Shown: positions 46,462-55,330, numbered from the stretch's first letter. The stretch: 64,000 nucleotides of DNA from Acinetobacter sp. CFCC 10889 (GCF_003268395.1 NZ_LQXQ01000006.1:1-64000), one strand, 5' to 3'. Made by a program: numbers and translations. The notes: generated by a model not told the origin, from the sequence alone.

Positions 46462-47202
46462 ATGACTCCATTTTTCATCGCATTGCAGTTTTTAACAACT
46501 TTTCCAATTCAGTTAAAAACGATGCCAAGCCCTCAGCAAAATGGACAATCTTTGCTATTTTATCCAGTTGTGGGTCTCTTGATTGGCGCTATTTTATTGG
46601 CGATTGCAACATTTTTACACAGCTTGCCGATCATTTTATTGGCTTCAATTCTTTTATGTACATGGATTTGGTTGACAGGCGGTTTACATTTAGATGGTTT
46701 AGCGGATACTGCGGATGCATGGGTGGGTGGCTTTGGTGACAAAGAGCGAACCTTAACGATCATGAAAGACCCAAGTTGTGGTCCGATTGGTGTTTTAAGT
46801 TTAGTCATCATTTGTTTATTAAAGTGGTCTGCAATTTATGTGCTACTTCAACAAAAAATGCCACTTGCGTTGTTCATATTTCCAGTGCTTGGACGTATTG
46901 CACCTCTGATTTTATTTCTTACAACGCCTTATGTTCGAAAAAATGGTTTAGGTTCAGCATTGACGGAATTTATTCCCAAAAAATCAGCTATTTTTCTCAT
47001 TATTATTTGTTTGATTTTTCCTGTTATTTTTTCATGGATTTGTATTTTTAGCAGCCTTATCTTTATATTCAGTCTATATTATTTACGATATAAATTTATG
47101 CAACGTATTTCAGGTATTACTGGGGATACTGTTGGAGCAAGCATTGAAATTTTAGAAACAGTGACTTTGTTTTGTTTTGTGATTTTAAGTTTTTATTTTT
47201 AA
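46462..47202 (+). CDS. cobS: Adenosylcobinamide-GDP ribazoletransferase (cobalamin synthase)
   Basis: CobS joins adenosylcobinamide-GDP to alpha-ribazole at the inner membrane, the last or second-last step of cobalamin synthesis. The 246-residue polytopic protein has ALQFLTTFPI at the start, TGGLHLDGLADTADAW with the conserved Asp-rich site, MKDPSCGPIGVLSLV, and RISGITGDTVGASIEILE near the end. It begins one base after cobC. No cobalamin riboswitch was recognised upstream of the operon, and no corrin-ring genes are present, so the set looks suited to salvage of cobinamide. Confidence 0.95.
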   Translation: MTPFFIALQFLTTFPIQLKTMPSPQQNGQSLLFYPVVGLLIGAILLAIATFLHSLPIILLASILLCTWIWLTGGLHLDGLADTADAWVGGFGDKERTLTIMKDPSCGPIGVLSLVIICLLKWSAIYVLLQQKMPLALFIFPVLGRIAPLILFLTTPYVRKNGLGSALTEFIPKKSAIFLIIICLIFPVIFSWICIFSSLIFIFSLYYLRYKFMQRISGITGDTVGASIEILETVTLFCFVILSFYF

Positions 47203-47276
47203 TTTTATAGCATATCCTCATTTTATCTTGACCTTAGTACTGTGCAAGATCTTTAAAAATAAACCATGAGGTCAGC

Positions 47277-47618
47277 ATGACAATTCAAAATACAAAAATT
47301 TTAAACCATCACTTTTTAGCTGATATGTATGAAGATTCTTATTTTCCGCCACATTTAGTTGATCAAGTGAAGCAAATTTTATTGGATTTATGCGTAGAAA
47401 TTGAAACGACGAAACCTAAAAATCTTGATGAATTATATCTCTTAACACATACTGCGACTGAAAAAATTAACGATTTGCAAACCGCTTTTGATGAAGCAGG
47501 GAGTGAGATTGAAACAGTAGCACGTGATAGTATTGGTATGGATTTTGATTTTATTGCCAAAGCTTATGATTATCATGATGCGGATGGGGAAAAATTGATC
47601 TCACCCCGAGATTGGTAA
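47277..47618 (+). CDS. DUF5713 family protein
   Basis: A 113-residue soluble protein with the landmarks I associate with DUF5713: HHFLADMYEDSYFPPHLVDQVKQILLDLC, LDELYLLTHTATEKINDLQ, and GSEIETVARDSIGMDFDFIAKAY, ending ISPRDW. It is acidic and helical with no export signal. GAGG lies 6-9 bases before ATG 47277. The family has no established function. It follows cobS by 74 bases on the same strand and could be cotranscribed, but a hairpin closes it from the convergent lrgB side. Confidence 0.85.
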   Translation: MTIQNTKILNHHFLADMYEDSYFPPHLVDQVKQILLDLCVEIETTKPKNLDELYLLTHTATEKINDLQTAFDEAGSEIETVARDSIGMDFDFIAKAYDYHDADGEKLISPRDW

Positions 47619-47639
47619 ATTTTTGATCTTATAAATCTT

Positions 47640-47677
47640 AATTGCCAATCATTAAATACCATGAATGATTGGCAATT
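47640..47677. terminator. Long perfect hairpin between convergent genes
   Basis: AATTGCCAATCATT, 10-base loop, AATGATTGGCAATT: a perfect 14-bp stem placed between the convergent DUF5713 gene and lrgB. The T tract is short on both strands. Probably a bidirectional terminator. Confidence 0.75.
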
Positions 47678-47688
47678 CATTTTCTAAA

Positions 47689-48384
47689 TTAAATCGCATA
47701 ATATAAAATTATCTGTACTAAATATGGTCCTAAAATCACCATAAAAATACCTGCGAGTACCATAGTTAAACTTGCAATAACCCCTTCTTGCTGATCACGC
47801 ATATAGGCTTTACTTGTACCAAAACCATGCGCTGCATTTCCAAGCGATGCTCCCATAGCAAAGTGAGATTTCAAGTGAATCATCTTTAAAATAACATCAC
47901 CAAAACACATTCCGATCAGACCTGTAATAATGGTAAATAAAATAACTAATTCCACCGAACCGCCAATATGTCCTGCAAGTTCCATGGCAAAAGGTGTAGA
48001 GATCGAACGTGCCATCAAGCTATATGTCGTACTATGATCAAAATGAAAGAATTTTGCTAAATAAAAAGCACTGAGCATCCCAGCAAACATACCCAAGAAT
48101 ACACCCATTGAAATAGATAAAACGTGTTCTTGAATAACTTTACGATATTCATAAATAGGAATCGCAAAAGCCACAGTTGCAGGTCCTAGCATCCACACGA
48201 TCCATTGACTGTCCGCCATATAGGTGTCATAAGTCGTATGAGAACCAAGCAAAATAGCGATAATCATCACAGGAACAAGAATTGCAGGTGAAAAAACCAA
48301 GTAAGGCAATTTACGGTGCACTCTTTTCACTAAAATATAGGCAAGTAATGTTCCAACAAAACAGAGAATGGAAATTAAAGACAT
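47689..48384 (-). CDS. lrgB: LrgB/CidB family membrane protein
   Basis: LrgB-type proteins work with LrgA in holin-like control of murein hydrolase activity and in pyruvate or related metabolite uptake. The 231-residue protein has about seven helices and the family blocks ARSISTPFAMELAGHIGGSVELVILFTIITGLIG and GASLGNAAHGFGTSKAYMRDQQEGVIASLTMVLAG. AGGAGA lies before ATG 48384, inside the end of lrgA; the two overlap by 10 bases. Length and motifs are complete. Confidence 0.92.
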   Translation of the reverse strand: MSLISILCFVGTLLAYILVKRVHRKLPYLVFSPAILVPVMIIAILLGSHTTYDTYMADSQWIVWMLGPATVAFAIPIYEYRKVIQEHVLSISMGVFLGMFAGMLSAFYLAKFFHFDHSTTYSLMARSISTPFAMELAGHIGGSVELVILFTIITGLIGMCFGDVILKMIHLKSHFAMGASLGNAAHGFGTSKAYMRDQQEGVIASLTMVLAGIFMVILGPYLVQIILYYAI

Positions 48385-48833
48385 TTATGTTTCTCCTGAT
48401 GATGTTGTGATAGTCGTTGTTTGATTTTATTTTCAAGTTTAAAACCAAAATGTACGCTATAGGCAGTGCAGACCATGACACAAACTGTTCCTATAAACAC
48501 AGCAACAAGCAGTTGCCAACCTTCAGTCAGAAATAAGTCTTTGTATTTGATCAACCCAATAAAACATGGAATAAAAAATAACACCAATTCTGCCAAAATA
48601 AAGTCAGCACCTGTTTTAATCCAATCTAACTTTAAAATGCCACTCAATAAGCTCAGCAATAAAATCATTAGACCGATGACAGCCGCAGAAATGGGTATGT
48701 TCAAAACATGCTTAATCATTCCGCCGATTGCTAGAAATACCAATAACAAAAGAATTTGCAAAAATACTTTGCTGATCAATATAAACTTTGCAGATAAGTT
48801 AAATTTAGAGGACAAGTAATGTAAATAGGACAT
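48375..48833 (-). CDS. lrgA: LrgA/CidA family membrane protein
   Basis: A 152-residue membrane protein with four helices, holin-like. Family features are LLVFLAIGGMIKHVLNIPISAAVIGLMILLLSLL, then the acidic LKLDWIKTGADFILAELVLFFIPCFIGLIKY block, which is the LrgA signature. The N-terminus (MSYLHYLSSKFNLSAKF) is basic and amphipathic. It is first in an operon with lrgB and divergent from a LysR-type gene, the arrangement known for cidR with cidAB. Confidence 0.9.
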   Translation of the reverse strand: MSYLHYLSSKFNLSAKFILISKVFLQILLLLVFLAIGGMIKHVLNIPISAAVIGLMILLLSLLSGILKLDWIKTGADFILAELVLFFIPCFIGLIKYKDLFLTEGWQLLVAVFIGTVCVMVCTAYSVHFGFKLENKIKQRLSQHHQEKHKCL

Positions 48834-48893
48834 GAAATACGGCTTATTTCGAGCAGATGCATTATTTTATTTCTAATCTTTATGTTAAATTAT

Positions 48894-48916
48894 GAATAAT
48901 TAAATTAATATTATTC
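48894..48916. promoter_or_regulatory. Inverted repeat in lrgA / LysR divergent region
   Basis: GAATAAT, 9-base spacer, ATTATTC. It contains the T-N11-A pattern of LysR sites and lies directly ahead of the LysR gene's Shine-Dalgarno, about 60 bases from the lrgA start. A plausible autoregulatory operator. Confidence 0.5.
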
Positions 48917-48932
48917 TTAAAAGGAATAATTT

Positions 48933-49832
48933 GTGGATTTAAAAAATTTAAAAATTTTTCGTACGGTTGTAGAAGTGCAAAGTTTTTCTCTAGCAGCAGA
49001 AAAATTATGTATGACTCAACCGACGATCAGCAAAGCCATTGCCAATTTAGAACATGAATTACAATCAGCACTCTTTAAAAAGGGGGAGGCAGGGCGTAAA
49101 CGTGAGGTACATTTAACTTATACAGGTGAATTAATCTACCAACATGCGGTGACGATTTTAGAAGAACAACAAAAAATTTATGACACCATTCAACAAGTAC
49201 AATATCTGAAAAAAGGTAAATTGACCATCGGTTTACCACCTTTGGGTTCTGTGTTATTTAGTCCATTAATTGCATTATTTCATCAACAATATCCTGAAAT
49301 TGAACTTAGATTTTTAGAAGTTGGTGCAAATGGTGTAGAGGAAGCGATCGCTGCAAAAACGGTAGATGTTGGTATTTTACTGGGTAATCTAAGACCCAAT
49401 TTTTCAGCGATTCCAGTATTAGACTCACCTTTGTGTTTATTATCAGCCAAAAATTCAAAGTGGAAAAATCGACAAAATGTAGATTTTATTGAACTAAAAG
49501 AGGAGTCATTTTTACTATATGCTGACTCATTTACCTTAAATAATGTGATAATCGCAGCAGCACAAACGGCGGGTTTTGAACCACATGTTGTGTGTAAAAG
49601 TGGGCAATGGGACTTTATTTCAAAAATGGTTGAGTTCGATATGGGCTTGGCACTATTACCTAAAATTTATTGTGATCAGTTGGATCAAGCACATTATAAT
49701 ACGGCGCTTTTGACACAGCCCAATTTAAATTGGACTCTTAGTATGGCATGGAATAGATCAGTCACGATGAGTCCCGCAACACATGCTTGGTTGGATATTA
49801 TTGACCATCATCGCGATAAAATTCACTTTTAA
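48933..49832 (+). CDS. LysR-type regulator, CidR-like
   Basis: A 299-residue LysR protein: the helix-turn-helix is VVEVQSFSLAAEKLCMTQPTISKAIANLEHEL, and the effector domain contains LTIGLPPLGSVLFSPLIALFHQQYPEIELRFLEVGANGVEEAI, close to CidR/AlsR-type regulators that sense acetate or pyruvate status. The start is GTG 48933, chosen because AAAAGGA lies 8-14 bases ahead and the N-terminus aligns with LysR proteins. It is divergent from lrgAB, which it probably controls. Confidence 0.88.
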   Translation: MDLKNLKIFRTVVEVQSFSLAAEKLCMTQPTISKAIANLEHELQSALFKKGEAGRKREVHLTYTGELIYQHAVTILEEQQKIYDTIQQVQYLKKGKLTIGLPPLGSVLFSPLIALFHQQYPEIELRFLEVGANGVEEAIAAKTVDVGILLGNLRPNFSAIPVLDSPLCLLSAKNSKWKNRQNVDFIELKEESFLLYADSFTLNNVIIAAAQTAGFEPHVVCKSGQWDFISKMVEFDMGLALLPKIYCDQLDQAHYNTALLTQPNLNWTLSMAWNRSVTMSPATHAWLDIIDHHRDKIHF

Positions 49833-49837
49833 ATTTT

Positions 49838-50308
49838 TCACAGAAAATCACCTACTATAATTGTATTATCAGGGCATTGAGTTGGTTTGTTTAATTTGTA
49901 TTGAATTGAATCATTTGCTAAAGCCAAGCCTGCTACACCGAAACTTGTATTCAATAAAATTTCTTTTTTCGATTTGTTATCTCGCACCCCTATTATTTGA
50001 TGATTTGAATCATAAATTGCGGTTTGGTTTTTATTAAAAATGAATAAAAAATCTTTTTTTGTGTCAGGTATATTTGCAATTAAACACTGATTTTTAATAG
50101 ATAAAATCATTTCTTGTTCTTTTTCTTGTAAAAGGATTATAGGTTTAAGATGAATAGCATTTTGATCAGCAATGAAAGGTAGTTGTCTATTCATCTGTAA
50201 TTCTTTTTCTTTAGTCTGTTTATGCAAATTATCGTCAGTTTTTATATTACAAGCACTTATGAGGGTGACTACAAATAGATTAAATACTAATAGAGGTCTA
50301 AATTTCAT
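49838..50308 (-). CDS. Putative lipoprotein, 156 residues
   Basis: The start (KFRPLLVFNLFVVTLISAC) is a lipoprotein signal with lipobox LISAC, followed by a polar linker (NIKTDDNLHKQTKEKELQ). The mature domain has two more cysteines (NQCLIANIP and PTQCPDNT), likely a disulfide. AAGGAA lies before ATG 50308. It begins 14 bases after the HD-domain gene on the same strand, so the two are probably one operon. Family unknown. Confidence 0.75.
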   Translation of the reverse strand: MKFRPLLVFNLFVVTLISACNIKTDDNLHKQTKEKELQMNRQLPFIADQNAIHLKPIILLQEKEQEMILSIKNQCLIANIPDTKKDFLFIFNKNQTAIYDSNHQIIGVRDNKSKKEILLNTSFGVAGLALANDSIQYKLNKPTQCPDNTIIVGDFL

Positions 50309-50322
50309 TTTTAATTTCCTTT

Positions 50323-51072
50323 TTATTTATTATTCAATTGAATCATCAACTTTAATCCTAAAGCATTCAAAAGAGCAGTTCTAGCATGTGGATGTCGTTT
50401 GGTTTCCTGCTGAATTAAATCTTGAAAACGTGTTTTGAAACCCTCTTTAGGGTAATGCTTTAAAATTTCAGTATGATAATGTTGTGAAATATATTCAGGT
50501 TGAGTACCAATCACATCATAGGCAGTTGCTTGCTGTAAAAGTAAAGTTTCTTTTGCCAAAGTAGGATCATTTTCATCTAAATGACCATTCATATGTAGAC
50601 AGATCGCATCTGAAATTTGTTGCGTTTTATGGGTAGGATAATGATGTCGATGACAAATACTTTCTGAACGTAAGGCACTTTCAAATGTAAAGCATTGGCA
50701 GTTTTGATATTCAGCTTTTGGATTTGCCAAAGCCACATCATGTAATAAACTGGCTATTAAAAAATTCTCCTCATCAAATTGCCATTGTTTGATATTTGCA
50801 ATAGCCACACCCCAAAAATAACACCGCCATGAATGTAAAATCGTTTTTTGGCAATGGGTTTGTTCTAATTCAAAAAGGGCATCTTTGATGATCGCAGTGT
50901 CAGGAATGTTTATTTGCTCTCGTGTCAAATGATTCACAGTTGATGCTTTGGTAAATCTTGATTTTACAAAATGAGAAGTCGCAGGAAGCATCACTTTTTG
51001 CATCAAAGTCATTTTATCTTTAAAACTTAATTTGCCTTGCGTTAAGGTCATCCAAGCACGATCACCAAGCAT
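50323..51072 (-). CDS. HD-domain protein, putative phosphohydrolase
   Basis: HD proteins are metal-dependent phosphohydrolases or related hydrolases. The 249-residue sequence has the elements in order: a His in THCQKTILHSWRCYFWG, the HD pair in IASLLHDVALANPK, a histidine-rich segment RSESICHRHHYPTH, and ICLHMNGHLDEN. The pattern resembles cyanamide hydratase-like and other small stand-alone HD enzymes, but the substrate is unknown. AAGGAA precedes ATG 51072, and a perfect inverted repeat lies just beyond, as an operator would. A lipoprotein gene follows. Confidence 0.85.
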   Translation of the reverse strand: MLGDRAWMTLTQGKLSFKDKMTLMQKVMLPATSHFVKSRFTKASTVNHLTREQINIPDTAIIKDALFELEQTHCQKTILHSWRCYFWGVAIANIKQWQFDEENFLIASLLHDVALANPKAEYQNCQCFTFESALRSESICHRHHYPTHKTQQISDAICLHMNGHLDENDPTLAKETLLLQQATAYDVIGTQPEYISQHYHTEILKHYPKEGFKTRFQDLIQQETKRHPHARTALLNALGLKLMIQLNNK

Positions 51073-51089
51073 TTTTATTCCTTTTATTA

Positions 51090-51113
51090 AAATTAGAGTA
51101 ATTGCTCTAATTT
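51090..51113. promoter_or_regulatory. Perfect inverted repeat upstream of the HD gene
   Basis: AAATTAGAG, spacer TAATTG, CTCTAATTT: 9-bp perfect arms, 18 bases before the HD-domain start. Size and spacing suit a dimeric TetR- or MarR-type repressor. Confidence 0.6.
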
Positions 51114-51247
51114 ATTGTGCATGGAAATATTCAAAAATGCAATTTAAAAATAGATGAGTATTTAAGAGAAAAATTCTATATTTTTAACGCAAATTTTGAT
51201 GATCGGATTTTTTTTGTATGCAAAATGTACAAATAGAATATATTTTG

Positions 51248-51282
51248 TCAAACAATTTGATTTAATAAATTTAATTGTTTGA
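51248..51282. promoter_or_regulatory. Inverted repeat upstream of the MBOAT operon
   Basis: TCAAACAATT, 15-base spacer, AATTGTTTGA: perfect 10-bp arms, ending about 80 bases before the preferred MBOAT start. It could be an operator or a leader hairpin. Confidence 0.5.
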
Positions 51283-51360
51283 TTTTATTGATTATTTTTT
51301 TGTTTTAAAAGTGTAATGCAAGTGCTATATTTGCGCCGTTATCGCAGTGCAGTAGCTGAA

Positions 51361-52860
51361 ATGTTTTCGTTTTTGTCCATCGAGTTTTGTCTGTTTTTCA
51401 TTGCCTTTTTTTGTATTTATTGGTCATTTCGTTTTAGCCCGAAAATACAAAATATGATTTTGATCCTGTTTAGTTATACGGTGATTTATCTGATGGCAGG
51501 TGAATTACCTGTATTGATTTTATTTGGATTTACCAGTGCGGTTTTTCTGATCAGTGTTTTGATGGAGCGCTATACACAGCATAAAAAGAAATTATTATTA
51601 CTTGGTATTGTGCTGACTATTGCACAATTATCTTTATTTAAGTTTTATGACTTTTTCAAAGCGCAAATCACGCTTGCATTTGATAGCTTAAATTTAGACA
51701 GTTCTGGTCTGGTGGCAAATCTGATTTTACCTTTAGGGATTTCGTATTATTCATTTCAAGCAATTAGCTATTTGGTTAGTCGTTACCGTGAAGAAGTTGG
51801 AGTACCGCGCTTTAATTTTAGCGATTTACTCATGCACTTTTCATTTTTTGCCACCATTACCGCAGGACCGATTGCACGTGCGCAAAGTGCCAAAGGCTTA
51901 ACGGATATTCAAGGACACGCCTGTGGTATGAGTGAGCAAATTCGTTCATCACAGCGCCGTCATATTTTATTTCCAAGTTTGGCATTTTTATTAATCGCTT
52001 TGGCATTGGTGAAAAAATGGTGGATTGCAGGATGGTTGGCTGATAATTGGGTCAATCCAGTCTTTGCAAATCCGATGCAATATCATAGTTTAGAAGTGCT
52101 CGCTGCGATTTACGGTTATACCTTACAACTATTTTTAGACTTTTCGGGCTATAGCGAAATGATGATCGCTTTTGGTCTACTACTTGGCTTTAAATTGCCT
52201 GTCAATTTTAGAGCGCCATTACTTGCGCATAATATTCGTGATTTTTGGGACAAATGGCATATTAGTTTGTCGACATGGATTCGTGATTATATTTATATTC
52301 CGTTGGGTGGGAGTCGTGGCGGTTTTGTACGTACCCAATTTAATTTATTGTTGGCGATGGTACTTTCAGGTGTTTGGCATGGCTCAGGTTGGAATTTCTT
52401 TTTATGGGGGCTTTTTCACGGTTTAGCTTTGGTACTGCTCAATGTTGCAGACAAACTTTATGAAAAAGTATTTAAAGTTTCAGCGAAAGAAGCCCGTGAT
52501 GCATTGTACAAATCGAGTTGGATCGGCAAAGTCTTAGGTGTATTTGTGACGATTAACTTTGTTTGTTTTTGCTTTGTGTTTTTCCGTGCGAAAACTTTTG
52601 AAGAAGCGATACAAGTTTTTCAAGCGTTATTTACTAATTATATCAATGTGCAATGGTCAAATAATCCATTGTATTTATTAACTTTATTAACAGTTTCTTG
52701 GATTGCATATCCATTTATCAAGCGTCTATTTTCAATACAAAAAATGCGTTTTGAGATATTACCGAAATATGCACTTTTTGTACCTTTACTGATTGTTTTT
52801 ATTGTCATTGTAATTTGTGCCCCATCAGGCATTCCTGGGTTTATTTATGCCAACTTCTAA
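51361..52860 (+). CDS. MBOAT family O-acyltransferase (AlgI/PatA-like)
   Basis: MBOAT proteins move acyl groups across the inner membrane to polysaccharides or peptidoglycan. The 499-residue protein has about 11 helices, the AlgI-type blocks LPLGISYYSFQAISYLVSRYR, YGYTLQLFLDFSGYSEMMIAFGLLLGFKLPVNFRAPL, DFWDKWHISLSTWIRDYIYIPLGGSR and SGVWHGSGWNFFLWGLFHG with the catalytic His. The frame opens at ATG 51316, but homologs start near FLSIEFCLFF, so ATG 51361 is preferred; neither has a strong Shine-Dalgarno. Its end overlaps the next SGNH gene, forming an acetyl-transfer cassette. Confidence 0.92.
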   Translation: MFSFLSIEFCLFFIAFFCIYWSFRFSPKIQNMILILFSYTVIYLMAGELPVLILFGFTSAVFLISVLMERYTQHKKKLLLLGIVLTIAQLSLFKFYDFFKAQITLAFDSLNLDSSGLVANLILPLGISYYSFQAISYLVSRYREEVGVPRFNFSDLLMHFSFFATITAGPIARAQSAKGLTDIQGHACGMSEQIRSSQRRHILFPSLAFLLIALALVKKWWIAGWLADNWVNPVFANPMQYHSLEVLAAIYGYTLQLFLDFSGYSEMMIAFGLLLGFKLPVNFRAPLLAHNIRDFWDKWHISLSTWIRDYIYIPLGGSRGGFVRTQFNLLLAMVLSGVWHGSGWNFFLWGLFHGLALVLLNVADKLYEKVFKVSAKEARDALYKSSWIGKVLGVFVTINFVCFCFVFFRAKTFEEAIQVFQALFTNYINVQWSNNPLYLLTLLTVSWIAYPFIKRLFSIQKMRFEILPKYALFVPLLIVFIVIVICAPSGIPGFIYANF

Positions 52861-53932
52861 TTCAAATGAAATAACAGATTTAAACGTTGATTATCAACAG
52901 GCTACAGCACAGGATCACATTGAAAATGATCACTGGCAGGGTGTGCTTTATACAGTATTATTTTTAGTGATAACAGCGGTTTTAGGCATATGGATTATGC
53001 AAAATTCAGTGAATGCCTATTATCAGCAAACTTATCATCAAGATAGTCCACTCAAGTTTTTTGATGAATATCCAATTTGGCAAAAAGGCGGTGAATTGGG
53101 CACCTTGTTTTATGCTGAACACGATGTCGCAAAAAACTCAATTCAGCAAAATAATCAATATATTGTCGATATCTTCAATCATGATTATGCTTATACCGCA
53201 GCGTATAAACAGCAATTGGCTGAAAAAGCCAAGCAAGAAAAAATTCGTTTAGCCAAAGAAGCAGCAGCACGTGAGCATCAAAATTTACTGAATCAATTTA
53301 GCTTAACGAAAAATGATCAAGTATTTTTTGCAGGTGATTCTTTGATGCAAGGGGTTGCACCATTTGTACAAAAGCATTTACTGGAAAATTATGAAATTAA
53401 AACAGTGAATCTTAGTAAACAAAGTACAGGATTATCTTATCCAAGCTTTTTTGATTGGCCAAAAACCATTAAAGATACGATTATAAGCAATCCTGATATT
53501 AAAATTTTGGTGGTTTTCTTAGGACCAAATGACCCTTGGGATATGCCAAATCCGAAAGGCGGAACGTATTTAAAATTTAAATCACCTGAATGGGAAGCCA
53601 TTTATCGTTCACGTATTATCGAGATTATTGATACAGCGAAACAGCATAATGTCAGCGTGATGTGGTTAACGCCACCAAATATGCGTAAACCCCAACTCAA
53701 TGAACAAATGATTTATTTAAATCAATTGGTTGCAGATCAGGTACAAAAAAGTAAAGCATTCTTCATAGATTCTCGACCTATTTTAGGTAATAAGAACAAT
53801 GTTTATAGTGATTATTTGGTTAAAGATGGTCAGTCAATTAAAATGCGCAGTGCGGATGGGATTCATTTCTCCGCTGAAGGGCAAAAAGCGATTGCAGATG
53901 TGATTAGCCAACATTTAAAAGTGATTCAGTAA
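52847..53932 (+). CDS. Membrane-anchored SGNH/GDSL protein, DUF459-like
   Basis: SGNH proteins are esterases or acetyltransferases with a Ser-Asp-His set. The 361-residue protein has a cytoplasmic N-tail, one membrane anchor (LYTVLFLVITAVLGIWIM), a charged coiled segment (KQEKIRLAKEAAAREHQ), and the SGNH domain from about residue 155: FFAGDSLMQGV (Ser), VVFLGPNDPWDM (Asn block), and ADGIHFSAEGQKAI (Asp-His). The domain faces the periplasm. ATG 52847 lies inside the end of the MBOAT gene, overlapping 14 bases; an earlier start at 52817 is deep inside it. It probably completes acyl transfer begun by the MBOAT protein. Confidence 0.88.
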   Translation: MPTSNSNEITDLNVDYQQATAQDHIENDHWQGVLYTVLFLVITAVLGIWIMQNSVNAYYQQTYHQDSPLKFFDEYPIWQKGGELGTLFYAEHDVAKNSIQQNNQYIVDIFNHDYAYTAAYKQQLAEKAKQEKIRLAKEAAAREHQNLLNQFSLTKNDQVFFAGDSLMQGVAPFVQKHLLENYEIKTVNLSKQSTGLSYPSFFDWPKTIKDTIISNPDIKILVVFLGPNDPWDMPNPKGGTYLKFKSPEWEAIYRSRIIEIIDTAKQHNVSVMWLTPPNMRKPQLNEQMIYLNQLVADQVQKSKAFFIDSRPILGNKNNVYSDYLVKDGQSIKMRSADGIHFSAEGQKAIADVISQHLKVIQ

Positions 53933-53968
53933 TCAACATCTAATTAGAGATTCGATTTAGGTAAATTC

Positions 53969-55240
53969 ATGACAATGATTAAAAAAACGCTTGTTGCAAG
54001 TATTTTAACAAGCCTTGCAATTGGACAAAGTTTTGCAAGTAATTTAACTAATTTTAATGAGCCAAATACTGCTAAGTTAAATGCAGCGATCCAAAATCGT
54101 GATGTACATGTGGTGCAGTTTGGTGACTCGCATACTGCCGCAGATGAAATGACCAATGTTCTACGTCAACAACTGCAAAATGCTTTGGGTAATGGGGGTA
54201 TGGGTTGGGGTATGCCAATGTATTTTTCGGGTCAGCGTATGGCACGATTTGGTTATGACAACTCAGGTTGGAGTCCTATTTCAAGTCGTACCCAACGTAA
54301 TGATAATTATACTTTGGGCGGTTTAAATGCTGTACCACAACATGCAGGTGCAACATTAACCATCAAAGCAAAACAGTTTGAACAAGCGCAAAATATTTTA
54401 GTCAGTATTCGCCAAGCAGCCAACGATGCAGCATTTACAGGAGTGGATGCTGATGGAAAAAGTTTTACACTAGAAGCACCTATTAAAAACAACCGTTGGC
54501 AAACCGTGCGTTTTACAGCAAAACTGCCATTTACCATTACTGCACAGCATAACCAAAACTCAGCTTTAGGTGGATGGTGGGCGAAAAATCAAAATGGTTC
54601 AGGTGCGGTTGTATCAGCTTTGGGAATTAATGGAGCGGAGTTGTCTTATTGGAACCGTTGGAGCAATGATTGGCAAAATGAATTGACTGCTGTTGCGCCA
54701 AATTTAGTGATTTTGGCGTATGGTACTAACGAAGCATATAATGATAACCTAGATGTTGAACAAGCACGTTCTATTTTAGTTGATAAAATTCAAAAGATTA
54801 GAATAAGTTCACCACAAACGGCGGTGATGATCATATCTGCACCTGAAAGTTTAAAGCGTACAGGAGGTGAGTGTGGTAGCCGACCGATTAAATTAAGTGC
54901 AGTTCAAAGCATGCAATTAGAAGTCGCTCAATCTATGCATACCTTATATTGGGATTGGCAAAAAGCAATGGGCGGTAGTTGTTCAATGAAATCTTGGATC
55001 AATCAAGGTTTAGGGCGAGCAGATGGCGTACATTTCTCAGCATCAGGTTATCAGCGTTTAGGGCGTAGTTTGGCTGCTGATGTGCTCAATCTTTCAGGTG
55101 TAAATATAGATCATACTCAACCTACATCAAACACGGAACCGAATAATAACAATTCAACACCACTCACCAATTATGGACAACTTGGCTTTGCACAAATCTG
55201 TTTAGAAGGTTCTAATGAGTGTAAAAGCATTGGGCGTTAA
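53969..55240 (+). CDS. Secreted SGNH/GDSL protein
   Basis: This 423-residue protein has a signal peptide (KKTLVASILTSLAIGQSFAS) and an SGNH domain: VVQFGDSHTAADEMTNVL (Ser), a beta insertion, LVILAYGTNEAYND (Asn), and GRADGVHFSASGYQRLG (Asp-His). Two cysteine pairs occur, GECGSRP/GGSCSMK and ICLEGSNECKS at the tail. AGG lies 8 bases before ATG 53969. The central insertion (residues about 110-190) resembles the carbohydrate-binding part of peptidoglycan O-acetyl esterases, by pattern only. As the third gene after MBOAT and SGNH, it may remove or place acetyl groups on the same polymer. Confidence 0.88.
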   Translation: MTMIKKTLVASILTSLAIGQSFASNLTNFNEPNTAKLNAAIQNRDVHVVQFGDSHTAADEMTNVLRQQLQNALGNGGMGWGMPMYFSGQRMARFGYDNSGWSPISSRTQRNDNYTLGGLNAVPQHAGATLTIKAKQFEQAQNILVSIRQAANDAAFTGVDADGKSFTLEAPIKNNRWQTVRFTAKLPFTITAQHNQNSALGGWWAKNQNGSGAVVSALGINGAELSYWNRWSNDWQNELTAVAPNLVILAYGTNEAYNDNLDVEQARSILVDKIQKIRISSPQTAVMIISAPESLKRTGGECGSRPIKLSAVQSMQLEVAQSMHTLYWDWQKAMGGSCSMKSWINQGLGRADGVHFSASGYQRLGRSLAADVLNLSGVNIDHTQPTSNTEPNNNNSTPLTNYGQLGFAQICLEGSNECKSIGR

Positions 55241-55265
55241 GACTTAATGAAACTTGGAAAATATA

Positions 55266-55298
55266 CGTAATTGAATGGAGTATTTTGATTCAATTACG
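55266..55298 (+). terminator. Terminator of the MBOAT-SGNH operon
   Basis: CGTAATTGAAT, 11-base loop, ATTCAATTACG: a perfect 11-bp stem 25 bases after the last SGNH stop, followed by CTATTTTC. The T tract is modest. Confidence 0.75.
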
Positions 55299-55330
55299 CT
55301 ATTTTCTATAAAATGCTCACAACAAAGCTT

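Noticed and set aside
50323..51072. HD protein as a Cas3-like nuclease
   Set aside because: No helicase domain, cas genes or repeats nearby; it is a short stand-alone HD protein.
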